Shown: piece by piece, positions 31,054-40,364 of the stretch
How positions within the stretch are numbered: the first letter of the stretch is position 1
How the letters are laid out: every line of letters starts with the position of its first letter
Assembly (NCBI RefSeq): GCF_001885945.1
Contig: NZ_JXKQ01000001.1
Coordinates: forward strand, 124,001-188,000
Origin: Enterococcus hermanniensis
GTDB taxonomy: Bacteria > Bacillota > Bacilli > Lactobacillales > Enterococcaceae
DNA: 64,000 nucleotides
Reading direction: 5' to 3'
Position numbers and translations under genes: made by a program
Notes under the pieces: generated by a model
The model's database searches: none
Seen by the model: only the letters and a program-made list of their open reading frames with translations
What the model was told of the DNA's origin: nothing

Positions 31054-31398
31054 ATGAAAAATAAATTATTTCCCATTGGGATCGGTGGTGGCTTACTTTT
31101 GATCACGATCATCTTTTCGATCATCCAAAAGTCATTGACACTACTCACCTTATCAAACCGTTTATTTCTGATAGGACTGCCTTTTTTGATTGTCGGAATC
31201 TTGCTTTGGATTTTTTCTTCAGGCTTCTTTGATCATTTTCAGCGGTCAATGCATCAAACATTTAGCAGAAAACAAAAGAAAAAATCAGAATTTCAGTCCC
31301 TCTCTACAGTTGGACAAGGACGCTATTCTTTTTGGTTAATGATTGCAGCTATTTTGATTGGTTCATCAATTGTTTGTGCTTTATTAACAATGATTTAA
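31054..31398 (+). CDS. Small membrane protein, DUF3899-like
   Basis: 114 residues with helices at about 4-24, 36-57 and 92-112 and a basic cytoplasmic stretch (RKQKKKSEF) between. It fits the small DUF3899-type membrane proteins of lactobacilli and enterococci. GGAGTG lies before the ATG. It is encoded on the plus strand between oppA and oppB, which are both on the minus strand, so read-through from oppA would run antisense across it. Confidence 0.75.
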   Translation: MKNKLFPIGIGGGLLLITIIFSIIQKSLTLLTLSNRLFLIGLPFLIVGILLWIFSSGFFDHFQRSMHQTFSRKQKKKSEFQSLSTVGQGRYSFWLMIAAILIGSSIVCALLTMI

Positions 31399-31401
31399 AA
31401 G

Positions 31402-31436
31402 GAAGTTGGAACGATTTTCGTTCCAACTTCTTTTTA
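31402..31436. terminator. Bidirectional terminator between the DUF3899-like gene and oppA
   Basis: Perfect 13-bp stem GAAGTTGGAACGA / TCGTTCCAACTTC with a three-base loop, followed by TTTTTATTT. It resembles the terminator at 23008-23055. Confidence 0.92.
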
Positions 31437-31482
31437 TTTGTCATTGTTTTTCTTTTAGTTGGTTGAACTAGTTGAAAACTAT

Positions 31483-33147
31483 TTATTTTTCAACATATGT
31501 CCATTTGTAATCCCATGAAGCGCCGGCAGGATGGTGAACGATGCCTTTGACTTTTTCATTGATCAAATGAGCTTCAGATAATTGGTACAATGGTGCTACA
31601 CCAGATTCATCTGAGATAATTTTATTTGCCTCTTGTAGATCTTTCCAACGAGCATTTTCATCACTAGCATCTTTATTCGCTGAATCTTCTACCGCAGCAT
31701 CGTATTCTTTATTGCTCCAACGACCTCGGTTATAAGAATTACCCGTTACGAATAAATCAGTGAAGCTTGAAGGATCGGCATAGTCAGCTCCCCAACCGCC
31801 AAGTAAGACATCAAAGTCGCCAGCATTTGAACGGTCTAAACGAACAGAGAATGGTACGGGTGTTGGTTTAACCGTTACACCTGGTAACGTTTCTTCCAAC
31901 GCACTTTGCATATATTCAATCACTTTTTTCGAAGAATCAGTATCAGAAGCCATCAGTTCAAATGATAATGAATCGATGTTCAATTCTTTTTTAGCTTTTT
32001 CCCAATACTCTTTGGCTTTCTTCTTATCGTATGGTGCTAAATTGCCTGCTTCTTTTGCAAAATCTTCATCTGTTTCTGGGTTTTTAGACATACCCGATGG
32101 TACTAGACCAGTTGAAACGACTGAGCCATCACCTAATACTTGATTTACAAGCGATTTACGGTTGATTGCATACGAAATTGCTTTACGCAAGTTCTCGTTT
32201 TTAAATGGTGAATCTGCATCCCTTTGGTTGTACTCTAAGTAACTTGTACGAGCTTCTTTGAATGATTTGTAAGTTGATTCATTCGCATTTTGTTGTGCTA
32301 GTTCACCAGATAGAATGATGTCATCTGCCTCGCCATCTTTAAATAAGTTCAAAGCAGTAGAAGATTCTTTTACAACATTGACTTTGATAGAAGATAATTT
32401 CACGTCATCTTTATCCCAATAGTCATCATTTTTCTTGTATTCCCATTCCGTATCTGTACCAGGGCCATCAAAACCTTCTAAAGTAAATGGACCATTGTAA
32501 ACTGCTTTATCACTCTTCGTTGCGTAATCTTTTCCATTTGCTTCGACCACTTTTTGATTTTGTGGGAAGAATGATGGGAATGCTAATAGATAATCAAAAT
32601 ATGGCGTTGCTTTAGCTAATGTAATTTCTAGTTCATAATCACCAACTGCTTTGATGCCTAACTCGTCAGGTGATTTTTTACCTGCAGTGATATCTGCAGC
32701 ATTTTCAACTGATTCAAAAAGGTACGCGTATTCTGAGGCTGTTTCAGGTTTGACTGTTCGTTGCCAACCATAAACATAATCTTTTGCTGTTACAGGATCG
32801 CCATTCGACCATTTTGCATCCTCTCTTAGTTTCACCGTGTAAGTCTTGCCATCATCACTTACTTTGACTTTTTCACTTGCACCGGCTGGTTGAGGTTTGT
32901 TGTCCTTATCTAAACGGTAGATTCCTTCATATACGTTGTTCAAAGCAGAAAAACTAATTGTATCTGTGGCAACAGATAAATCGGCCGTTGGCATTTCTTG
33001 TGAAACGACTAAATTGAATGTGCCGTTATCAGATGCCTTACCACTTGATGAACTACTACTGTCTGTAGATGAACTACTTCCTCCATAACACCCCGCCAAA
33101 ACGAGTCCGCAAATTGCGACAATACCATAAGCTAATTTGTTCCTCAT
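31483..33147 (-). CDS. oppA: Oligopeptide-binding lipoprotein OppA
   Basis: 554 residues: signal peptide with lipobox LAGC (lipidated C20), a Ser-rich linker, and an SBP_bac_5 domain (family motif near residues 100-120, KLREDAKWSNGDPVTAKDYVYGW). It captures peptides outside the membrane for OppBCDF; in enterococci related proteins also take up pheromones. It is separated from oppB by an antisense gene and a terminator, so it has its own transcript. Confidence 0.93.
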   Translation of the reverse strand: MRNKLAYGIVAICGLVLAGCYGGSSSSTDSSSSSSGKASDNGTFNLVVSQEMPTADLSVATDTISFSALNNVYEGIYRLDKDNKPQPAGASEKVKVSDDGKTYTVKLREDAKWSNGDPVTAKDYVYGWQRTVKPETASEYAYLFESVENAADITAGKKSPDELGIKAVGDYELEITLAKATPYFDYLLAFPSFFPQNQKVVEANGKDYATKSDKAVYNGPFTLEGFDGPGTDTEWEYKKNDDYWDKDDVKLSSIKVNVVKESSTALNLFKDGEADDIILSGELAQQNANESTYKSFKEARTSYLEYNQRDADSPFKNENLRKAISYAINRKSLVNQVLGDGSVVSTGLVPSGMSKNPETDEDFAKEAGNLAPYDKKKAKEYWEKAKKELNIDSLSFELMASDTDSSKKVIEYMQSALEETLPGVTVKPTPVPFSVRLDRSNAGDFDVLLGGWGADYADPSSFTDLFVTGNSYNRGRWSNKEYDAAVEDSANKDASDENARWKDLQEANKIISDESGVAPLYQLSEAHLINEKVKGIVHHPAGASWDYKWTYVEK

Positions 33148-33550
33148 ATCCTTTTCCCCTTTTGATCAAATGATCTAAAATTTTTGATTCAATTTTCAGA
33201 ATAATTACGTTCTTCTGAATATGAACAATAGTTTAATCATTTATTTTTAATTAATCAAGTAATAAACTCCAAAAATTCTAATTTTATTCTTTTTTATCAA
33301 AAATTTCCTAATAATCCTTGCTAAATCAACAAATTTGTCAAAAAATTTTTTAACTTGAAAAACTAAAACGCTTTTTTTGGTTAAAAAGGACATTTTTCTT
33401 CATTTTAAGCATTTTTATAACATATCAATGGTAATTGAATAATCACAAAAAATTCATAAAAAGCGCTTTATAGAACGTATATTTATAAGTAATCTAATAA
33501 ATTTAAATAAATAAGCTGGTTTTTAATCTCATTTATTTTTCATAAACATA
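33148..33550. other. Long AT-rich intergenic region upstream of oppA and leu
   Basis: No gene is seen. The region carries a CodY-like box at 33191-33205, a TTGACA on the minus strand near 33339 without a clear -10, and a cre-like core AAAGCGCTTT at 33460-33469 that lacks the outer TG/CA bases. It should contain the oppA promoter. Confidence 0.5.
33191..33205. promoter_or_regulatory. CodY-like box upstream of oppA
   Basis: AATTTTCAGAATAAT matches 13 of 15 bases of the CodY consensus AATTTTCWGAAAATT, about 45 bases before the oppA start. CodY control of opp is known in related bacteria; binding here is inferred. Confidence 0.45.
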
Positions 33551-33579
33551 TTGACATCTCACATTCTTTTCTATAAGAT
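33551..33579 (+). promoter_or_regulatory. Promoter of the leu operon
   Basis: TTGACA (33551-33556), 17 bases, TAAGAT (33574-33579); start predicted near 33586. A weaker CodY-like site (11 of 15) lies at 33598-33612, just inside the transcript. Confidence 0.75.
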
Positions 33580-33625
33580 AATAAAAAATAATTACAAAAA
33601 ATTCTGACAATAATGGGTGGTTGCT

Positions 33626-33673
33626 ATGAAAAAATCAATACCGACATATAACGCAACTTTATTATTATGCTAG
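33626..33673 (+). CDS. Leucine operon leader peptide, 15 residues
   Basis: MKKSIPTYNATLLLC. Three consecutive TTA leucine codons (33659-33667) lie just before the last codon, and GGGTGG is a weak RBS. It is followed at once by a hairpin and a terminator before leuA. This is the layout of a leucine attenuator, as known in the Lactococcus lactis leu-ilv operon. The peptide itself needs no function. Confidence 0.8.
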   Translation: MKKSIPTYNATLLLC

Positions 33674-33706
33674 GGACTTATTGAAAAATTTTTCAATAAG
33701 CCCCTA
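33671..33706 (+). promoter_or_regulatory. First leader hairpin of the leu attenuator
   Basis: TAGGG..CTTATTGAAAAA (from the leader stop codon) pairs with TTTTTCAATAAG..CCCTA. A ribosome at the stop codon would cover its left arm, one stalled on the leucine codons would leave most of it free. It does not overlap the terminator stem, so how it would influence termination is not clear to me. Confidence 0.65.
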
Positions 33707-33709
33707 TTC

Positions 33710-33759
33710 GCATTGCATCGGAGAAGAAAGAGGTTCTTCTTCGGTGGAATGCTTTTTTT
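33710..33759 (+). terminator. Attenuator terminator upstream of leuA
   Basis: GCATT.CATCGGAGAAGAA (33710-33728) pairs with TTCTTCTTCGGTG.AATGC (33734-33752), 18 pairs with one mismatch and two G-U, then seven T (33753-33759). It ends 30 bases before leuA. Confidence 0.9.
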
Positions 33760-33789
33760 GTACCCATTTTTGTCATTAGGAGGAAGAAA

Positions 33790-35304
33790 ATGAGAAAAAT
33801 ACAGTTTTTTGATACCACACTAAGAGATGGAGAACAAACTCCCGGTGTTAATTTCAACACGAAAGAAAAAGTCCAAATTGCTCTTCAATTAGAAAAATGG
33901 GGCATCAATGTGATCGAAGCAGGTTTCCCAATCGCCTCCCCTGGTGATTTTGATGCCGTAAAAGCCATTGCCGACAATGTAAAAAAGATGACCGTGACTG
34001 GCTTGGCTCGCTGTCAAAAAAAAGATATTGATCGTGTCTATGAAGCCTTAAAAAATGCAGTCGATCCACAGATCCATATCTTTCTGGCAACTAGTGACGT
34101 CCATATGAAGTACAAACTAAAAATGACCCCTGATGAAGTCTTAGCTTCGATCAAAGAGCACGTCACTTATGCGCATAACTACTTTGAAAAAGTTCAATTT
34201 TCACCCGAAGATGCTTCGCGAACGAAAAAAGACTTCCTATTAGAATCAGTCCAAACAGCTATTGATGCCGGAGCTACGATCATCAATATCCCAGATACAG
34301 TCGGCTATTCTAACCCAACAGAATATGGCGCCCTATTCAAATTTTTGATTGAAAATATTCAAAGCGAGCAAGAAATCATCTTCTCCTCTCATTGTCACGA
34401 TGACCTAGGTATGGCGACTGCCAATGCTCTTGCAGCAATTGAAAATGGTGCCAATCGAGTAGAAGGCGCCGTCAATGGGATCGGGGAACGTGCAGGTAAC
34501 ACCGCATTGGAAGAAGTCGCTCTAGCACTCGCGATTCGAAAAGATTTTTATGCGTGTCAAACAACGATCGTCTTAAATGAAACCAAACGAACCAGTGACC
34601 TCGTTTCACGACTTTCTGGGATCACTGTTCCTAAAAATAAAGCTGTCATCGGTGATAATGCCTACGCTCATGAATCTGGAATCCATCAAGATGGCGTATT
34701 GAAAAATCCAGAAACCTACGAGATCATCACTCCGACAATGGTTGGCGTTGCCCAAAATTCGCTACCGCTAGGAAAATTGTCCGGTCGACATGCCTTCAGT
34801 TCCAAACTTGAAGAATTGGGTTATCAACTATCCGAGAGTGAAAGTAAAGAAGCCTTCAAACGTTTCAAAATTTTAGCCGATAAGAAAAAACACATTACTG
34901 ATAACGATTTGATTGCTCTAATCGCTGATCAACACCGTGAAGAAATCGAAAAGTATCGCCTATCCGATGTGCAAGTCCAATATAGTTCCAACGGGTATCA
35001 AGGGGCGATCATCTCGATCATCGATGACAACAATCAAACAAAAGTAGCTTCTAAAATTGGTGCCGGCAGTATCCAAGCAATCTACAACGCGATCGATGAA
35101 GTGTTTCATCAACACCCGACATTGACCGATTATGAGATCCAAGCATTAACTGGCGGTGAAGACGCCCAAGCAGAAGTACGAGTCACCTTGTGCAATGAAC
35201 AAACTAAACAAGAATTTCGCGGAATCGGCGTGGATTTTGATGTTTTACACGCCTCGGCAAAAGCATATGTCCAAGCTAGCAATCATTTTGCACAAGCACA
35301 TTAA
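33790..35304 (+). CDS. leuA: 2-isopropylmalate synthase
   Basis: 504 residues: catalytic TIM barrel with [12 protein letters not shown] at the N-terminus and the metal-binding [16 protein letters not shown], followed by the C-terminal LeuA regulatory domain that binds leucine for feedback inhibition ([13 protein letters not shown]). Condenses acetyl-CoA with 2-oxoisovalerate, the first committed step. RBS AGGAGG. First structural gene of leuABCD. Confidence 0.97.
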   Translation: MRKIQFFDTTLRDGEQTPGVNFNTKEKVQIALQLEKWGINVIEAGFPIASPGDFDAVKAIADNVKKMTVTGLARCQKKDIDRVYEALKNAVDPQIHIFLATSDVHMKYKLKMTPDEVLASIKEHVTYAHNYFEKVQFSPEDASRTKKDFLLESVQTAIDAGATIINIPDTVGYSNPTEYGALFKFLIENIQSEQEIIFSSHCHDDLGMATANALAAIENGANRVEGAVNGIGERAGNTALEEVALALAIRKDFYACQTTIVLNETKRTSDLVSRLSGITVPKNKAVIGDNAYAHESGIHQDGVLKNPETYEIITPTMVGVAQNSLPLGKLSGRHAFSSKLEELGYQLSESESKEAFKRFKILADKKKHITDNDLIALIADQHREEIEKYRLSDVQVQYSSNGYQGAIISIIDDNNQTKVASKIGAGSIQAIYNAIDEVFHQHPTLTDYEIQALTGGEDAQAEVRVTLCNEQTKQEFRGIGVDFDVLHASAKAYVQASNHFAQAH

Positions 35305-35367
35305 CTTTTTAAGTTAATGAAAAACATCCAACTAATTTGTTGATCCAAAGATAGGAGTCCTTTTGAT

Positions 35368-36438
35368 ATGAAGAAAAAAATTATTGTTCTAGCTGGAGAT
35401 GGCATTGGTCCTGAAATTATGGAAAGCGGGTTACGCGTCTTAAGTGCAGTCGAACCCCAATGTACTCATGAATTTGAGATCCAAAAATATCCCTTTGGTG
35501 GGGCTGGGATTGATGCAGCCGGATCCCCGCTTCCTATTGAAACATTAGCAGCTTGCCAACAAGCAGACGCGATTCTTTTAGGCGCGATTGGTGGTCCTAA
35601 ATGGGACAAAGAAATCGATACACCTGAAAAAGGATTATTAGCTTTACGTAAAACGCTGAAGCTATTCGCTAATATCCGGCCGGTAGCTGTTTCTGCTACT
35701 TTAGCTCCTCGATCACCTTTAAAACCGGAAATAATTGCAGGAACCGATCTGGTGATCGTTCGTGAGTTAAGCAGTGGAATTTATTTTGGTGAACCTAGAG
35801 AATTGACTGCGACGATGGCCTATGACACAGCACGCTATCAAAAAAATGAGATCGAACAAATTCTCCATACAGCATTTAAAATCGCTCAAGGTCGAAGAAA
35901 ACAAGTCACCTCGGTTGATAAAGCCAACGTTTTAGCTTCAAGTAAACTATGGCGAGCAACGGCTGAAGAAGTATCCAAAGCCTATCCCGATTGTCAGCTA
36001 AATCATCAATACGTCGATTCGGCTGCGATGAAATTGATCCAAAGACCGACGGATTTTGATGTGATCGTAACAGATAATCTATTCGGAGATATTTTGAGCG
36101 ACGAAGCTTCCGTTTTACCAGGAACATTGGGCGTATTACCAAGTGCTAGCCATAGCAGCGACGGTCCTTCGCTCTATGAACCGATCCACGGTTCGGCTCC
36201 AGACATCGCCGGACAAGGACTTGCCAATCCAATGTCGATGATTTTATCTATAGCCATGATGCTGCGCCAATCTTTTGCAGAAGAGCACGCAGCACAACTG
36301 ATCGAAAAAGCTTGTGACCAAGTTTTAGCTCAAGGCATTGCAACGAGCGATCTAGGTGGGACTGCTAGCACGACGGAATTTACCGCAGCAGTCATCCAAA
36401 TGTGTCAAATGATTTCAGCTACGACCACAATAATTTAG
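35368..36438 (+). CDS. leuB: 3-isopropylmalate dehydrogenase
   Basis: 356 residues; Mg2+-dependent oxidative decarboxylation of 3-isopropylmalate. Motifs: LAGDGIGPEIM, GAIGGPKWD, VRELSSGIYFGEPR, the metal aspartates in TDNLFGDILSDEASVLPGTLG, and EPIHGSAPDIAGQGLANP. Starts 63 bases after leuA. Confidence 0.97.
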   Translation: MKKKIIVLAGDGIGPEIMESGLRVLSAVEPQCTHEFEIQKYPFGGAGIDAAGSPLPIETLAACQQADAILLGAIGGPKWDKEIDTPEKGLLALRKTLKLFANIRPVAVSATLAPRSPLKPEIIAGTDLVIVRELSSGIYFGEPRELTATMAYDTARYQKNEIEQILHTAFKIAQGRRKQVTSVDKANVLASSKLWRATAEEVSKAYPDCQLNHQYVDSAAMKLIQRPTDFDVIVTDNLFGDILSDEASVLPGTLGVLPSASHSSDGPSLYEPIHGSAPDIAGQGLANPMSMILSIAMMLRQSFAEEHAAQLIEKACDQVLAQGIATSDLGGTASTTEFTAAVIQMCQMISATTTII

Positions 36439-36463
36439 AATTTAAAGCAAAGGAGTAACGAAC

Positions 36464-37837
36464 ATGGGAAAAACACTATTTGATAAACTTTGGCAACGAC
36501 ACGTCGTTTATGGCGAAGAAGGTGCTCCGCAATTACTTTATATCGATCTACAATTGATCCACGAGGTCACTTCCCCACAAGCTTTTGCAGGCTTACGTGC
36601 AGCAGGAAGAAAATTACGTCATCCTGAACGAACATTTGCGACGATGGATCATAACGTTCCGACTGTTGATATCTTCAATTTTTCTGATTTGGTAGCAAAA
36701 AAACAAATCGATACATTAAAAGAAAATTGTCGTGAGTTTGGTGTTCAACTTTGCACTAATGGTAGTGATCGGCAAGGCATCGTCCATATGGTTGGTCCAG
36801 AGACTGGCTTGACCCAACCTGGAAAAACGATCGTTTGCGGTGATTCTCATACTGCAACACACGGCGCATTTGGTGCTTTAGCTTTTGGTATTGGCACTAG
36901 TGAAGTGGAGCATGTCTTTGCGACACAGACGCTTTGGCAAAACAAGCCGCAAAATATGGGGATCAAAATCACAGGGAAACTTCCTAGAGGGGTCTATGCA
37001 AAAGATATCATTTTAGCGTTAATTGCTAAATACGGCACAGATTTTGGCGTAGGATATGGAGCAGAATTTTACGGCGAAGCGATTGAAAACTTATCGATGG
37101 AAGAACGAATGACGATCTGTAATATGGCGATCGAAGGTGGGGCAAAAATTGGTTTGATCGCTCCTGATAAAAAAACCTTTGCTTATGTTGCCGGACGTGA
37201 GTTTGCACCAAAAGATCTACAAGCTGCGATCGCTGATTGGCAAGAACTTTATACGGATGATGATGCGATATATGATAAAGAATTGACGTTGGATGTAACT
37301 GAGTTGGTTCCTTTCGTGACTTGGGGTACCAACCCCGAAATGGGCGTACCTTTTAATAGCCACTTTCCAGCAGTCACGTCACCAGATATCCAAAAAGCTT
37401 ATGATTACATGGGACTAAAACCCGGCCAGACCCCTGCTGATATTCCGGTAGGTTATGTTTTTATCGGCTCTTGCACTAACGGCAGACTTTCGGATCTACA
37501 AGAAGCCGCCAAAATCATTGCCGGAAAAAAAGTACACGAAAAAGTTACCGCCATCGTCGTCCCTGGCTCCCGACCTGTCCGCAAAGCCGCTGAAAAAATT
37601 GGCCTGGATAAAGTTTTTAAGGCGGCTGGTTTTGAATGGCGCGAACCTGGTTGCTCTATGTGTCTAGGGATGAATCCTGATCGTGTACCTGAAGGAGTTC
37701 ACTGTGCCTCTACTTCCAATCGTAATTTCCAAGGGCGCCAAGGTAAAAATGCCCGTACCCATCTTTGTAGTCCCGTGATGGCTGCTTTAGCTGCCATTAA
37801 TGGTAATTTTGTTGACAGTCGCAAGGAGGTTTTCTAA
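36464..37837 (+). CDS. leuC: 3-isopropylmalate dehydratase large subunit
   Basis: 457 residues of the aconitase superfamily; holds a [4Fe-4S] cluster through cysteines in [10 protein letters not shown] and GCSMCLGMN. Motifs MDHNVPT and [27 protein letters not shown] are intact. Isomerises 2- to 3-isopropylmalate together with LeuD. Its stop overlaps the leuD start by one base. Confidence 0.97.
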   Translation: MGKTLFDKLWQRHVVYGEEGAPQLLYIDLQLIHEVTSPQAFAGLRAAGRKLRHPERTFATMDHNVPTVDIFNFSDLVAKKQIDTLKENCREFGVQLCTNGSDRQGIVHMVGPETGLTQPGKTIVCGDSHTATHGAFGALAFGIGTSEVEHVFATQTLWQNKPQNMGIKITGKLPRGVYAKDIILALIAKYGTDFGVGYGAEFYGEAIENLSMEERMTICNMAIEGGAKIGLIAPDKKTFAYVAGREFAPKDLQAAIADWQELYTDDDAIYDKELTLDVTELVPFVTWGTNPEMGVPFNSHFPAVTSPDIQKAYDYMGLKPGQTPADIPVGYVFIGSCTNGRLSDLQEAAKIIAGKKVHEKVTAIVVPGSRPVRKAAEKIGLDKVFKAAGFEWREPGCSMCLGMNPDRVPEGVHCASTSNRNFQGRQGKNARTHLCSPVMAALAAINGNFVDSRKEVF

Positions 37838-38421
37838 TGGAAAAATTTATTCGTTACACTGGTAAAACTGTGCCATTGATGAATGACAATATCGACACTG
37901 ATCAAATCATTCCCAAAGGATTTTTAAAACAAGTCGACAAAGCTGGTTTTGGAAAACATTTATTTGATGAGTGGCGTTTTTTAGCCGATGGCTCAGCTAA
38001 TCCCACATTTATTTTGAACGCACCCGATCGAAAAGAAGCAACGATTTTGATTGCGGGTGAGAACTTTGGTTCTGGTTCATCGCGTGAGCATGCCGCTTGG
38101 GCATTACAAGACTATGGTTTTCATGCAGTGATTGCAGGTAGTTACAGTGACATCTTTTATATGAATGCGTTAAAAAATGGATTACTTCCTATTAAATTGA
38201 ATCATGATGCGCGCAGTGTTTTAAGTCAGCTACCAGCAGCTGAAGCCATCACGATCGATTTGCCAAATCAAGAGATCCAAACATCAGAAGCTCGTTACGC
38301 ATTTCAAATCGATCCAACTTGGAAAGAAAAATTAATCAATGGTTCGGATGATATCAGTATCACTTTACAATATGAAGATAAAATCAAGGCTTATGAATCA
38401 TCAATGCCTCCTTATAGGTAA
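37837..38421 (+). CDS. leuD: 3-isopropylmalate dehydratase small subunit
   Basis: 194 residues: swivelling domain with [11 protein letters not shown] and [23 protein letters not shown] inside the end of leuC serves as RBS. Last gene of the operon; no ilv gene follows, so the 2-oxoisovalerate precursor must come from genes elsewhere or from valine. Confidence 0.97.
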   Translation: MEKFIRYTGKTVPLMNDNIDTDQIIPKGFLKQVDKAGFGKHLFDEWRFLADGSANPTFILNAPDRKEATILIAGENFGSGSSREHAAWALQDYGFHAVIAGSYSDIFYMNALKNGLLPIKLNHDARSVLSQLPAAEAITIDLPNQEIQTSEARYAFQIDPTWKEKLINGSDDISITLQYEDKIKAYESSMPPYR

Positions 38422-38425
38422 AACA

Positions 38426-38466
38426 AAAAGCTAGCAAAACGATTACTCGTCTTGCTAGCTTTTTTA
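38426..38466. terminator. Bidirectional terminator between leuD and the ABC exporter
   Basis: AAAGCTAGCAAAACGA / TCGTCTTGCTAGCTTT stem with one mismatch and a four-base loop, T run on both strands. Confidence 0.9.
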
Positions 38467-38469
38467 TGT

Positions 38470-40236
38470 TCAATTAACAACTTGTTCTTGTACATATTCT
38501 GCATATAGTGGATGAGTGGCAATCAATTCGCTGTGGGAACCATGTCCAGTTACTTCACCTTTTTCGATGAAATAAATATGATCCGCATCTACGATCGTGG
38601 ACAAGCGGTGTGCGATCACTAATGTTGTCCGTCCTTCCATCAATTGATCCAAGGCCCGTTGAACCTTTTCTTCTGATTGTGAATCAAGACTAGCCGTGGC
38701 TTCATCCAACATTAAAATTTTAGGATCTCGCAAGAATGCACGAGCAATCGCAATCCGTTGTTTTTGACCACCTGACAATTTAACCCCCCGTTCGCCAAGT
38801 TCTGTCTCTAATTGATCAGGGAAATCCCGAACAAATTGATCTGCATAAGCTAATTCCAAACCATGCCATAACTCGGCTTCACTTAATGTACGGTCCAATC
38901 CATATTGTAGATTATCTCGGATGCTGCCAGCAAATACGGCACTATCTTGCGAAACATAGCCGATTTGCGAACGCCAATTAGCTAAGCTAAGTTCATCGAC
39001 TGTTTCATCTCCGATTTTAATGGCCCCTGCTGTTGGTTCGTAGAAACGTTCCAACAGAGAAAAGATCGTGGATTTCCCGCCACCACTAGGTCCAGCAAAT
39101 GCAATCACAGTATTGGGTTTCGCTTCAAACGAAACATTTTTCAAAATTGGACGATTTTCTTCATAGTGGAAAGATAAATTTTCTGCTTTGATCGTTTTAC
39201 CGGAAACGTCGACTGTTTTACCTTCTTCGATTGGTTCCAAGTCCGTTTTTAAAATTTGCTCAATACGTTCGGTCGCGCCCATTGCTTTTTGAACTTGTGA
39301 GAAGAATGTTGCAAAACTAGCCGCAGGCATCATGATATTGAATAAATATAATAGGAAAGCAACTAATTCCCCACTAGTCAATGTTCCCGCTTGGACCCGA
39401 ACAGCACCATAACCTAAAATACCAACAAATAAACCTAACATCACAGTCGTGATAATTGGTTGAAGCAATGCTTCTACCTTCGCATCTTTGATCCCTAAGC
39501 TAAAAATCTTATTGATAAATGAACGACCACTAGCTTTTTCAAAGGGTTCTCCATTACTCGCTTTGATCAAGCGAATTTCTGATAATTTTTCACTTGCTTC
39601 TGCATTAAAATCAGCAGTTGCTGATTGTAATTGACGGCCAAGTCGTGACATGACACGGCCAATTGGCACCATGATCAAAGCCATGATCGGTACCGCTAAA
39701 AACATCATTGCGGCCATCTTCCAATCCATCACGAATAGAATGATCATTGAACCCACAAGCTGGATTCCTCCAGTAATAAAGTTTGGAAATTGTGTAGCTA
39801 CTAAATCTTTGATTACCGTCGTATCATTAACTAGACGAGAGCTGCTTTCGCCTGACTTATGGTCATCATAATACCCAACAGGCATTTGTAATAGATGGCC
39901 CCATAATTTTTCGCGTAATGTTTTAACTGCACTTTCACCAACATAACGTAATAAAAAACTGCCGATGGCTCCAAAAGCTAATTGAGCGACAAATGCTAAG
40001 ACTAATACGACCAACATCATTTTGTCGATTTGAGCGAGTTTACTCGTATCGATCAGACCTTTTGTCAATTGTGGCACGATCAAACTAGCACCACTAGTCA
40101 ATAGACTTAAAAATAATCCCACCCCAAATAATGTTTTTTTAGGGTTAACGCTCGTAATCAAGCGAATAAAATCTTTCAATTTGTAATTACTTTTTGTGTG
40201 GGGGCGTTCTTGCTCCATTCTCATATCACGATCCAT
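38470..40236 (-). CDS. ABC exporter with fused membrane and ATPase domains (multidrug type)
   Basis: 588 residues: six membrane helices (about 35-310), then the nucleotide-binding domain with Walker A GPSGGGKST, signature LSGGQKQR, Walker B ILMLDEATASLD and H-loop AHRLST. This is the BmrA/LmrA-like half-transporter layout; it would act as a dimer. AGGAGG precedes the ATG. It follows a MarR-type gene after 128 bases, suggesting drug-responsive control. The substrate is unknown. Confidence 0.93.
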   Translation of the reverse strand: MDRDMRMEQERPHTKSNYKLKDFIRLITSVNPKKTLFGVGLFLSLLTSGASLIVPQLTKGLIDTSKLAQIDKMMLVVLVLAFVAQLAFGAIGSFLLRYVGESAVKTLREKLWGHLLQMPVGYYDDHKSGESSSRLVNDTTVIKDLVATQFPNFITGGIQLVGSMIILFVMDWKMAAMMFLAVPIMALIMVPIGRVMSRLGRQLQSATADFNAEASEKLSEIRLIKASNGEPFEKASGRSFINKIFSLGIKDAKVEALLQPIITTVMLGLFVGILGYGAVRVQAGTLTSGELVAFLLYLFNIMMPAASFATFFSQVQKAMGATERIEQILKTDLEPIEEGKTVDVSGKTIKAENLSFHYEENRPILKNVSFEAKPNTVIAFAGPSGGGKSTIFSLLERFYEPTAGAIKIGDETVDELSLANWRSQIGYVSQDSAVFAGSIRDNLQYGLDRTLSEAELWHGLELAYADQFVRDFPDQLETELGERGVKLSGGQKQRIAIARAFLRDPKILMLDEATASLDSQSEEKVQRALDQLMEGRTTLVIAHRLSTIVDADHIYFIEKGEVTGHGSHSELIATHPLYAEYVQEQVVN

Positions 40237-40364
40237 TATCGTTTCCTCCTAGTTCATAGCGACGAGGTCCTGCTCGTCAGTTTACTCATTCTGCTAATAC
40301 CCAGAGACTATGACTAGCTCTTATACTATAGTAGAAAATTTATTTTTTGTTCAATCAATGACGT

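Noticed and set aside
33460-33469. cre site AAAGCGCTTT upstream of leu/oppA
   Set aside because: The core is palindromic but the outer TG and CA bases are missing, so CcpA binding is doubtful.
33627-33789. T-box riboswitch before leuA
   Set aside because: The GGTGGAA in the terminator arm recalls the T-box tail, but the conserved AGGGTGGNACCGCG block and a specifier stem are missing; a leader ORF with leucine codons explains the region better.
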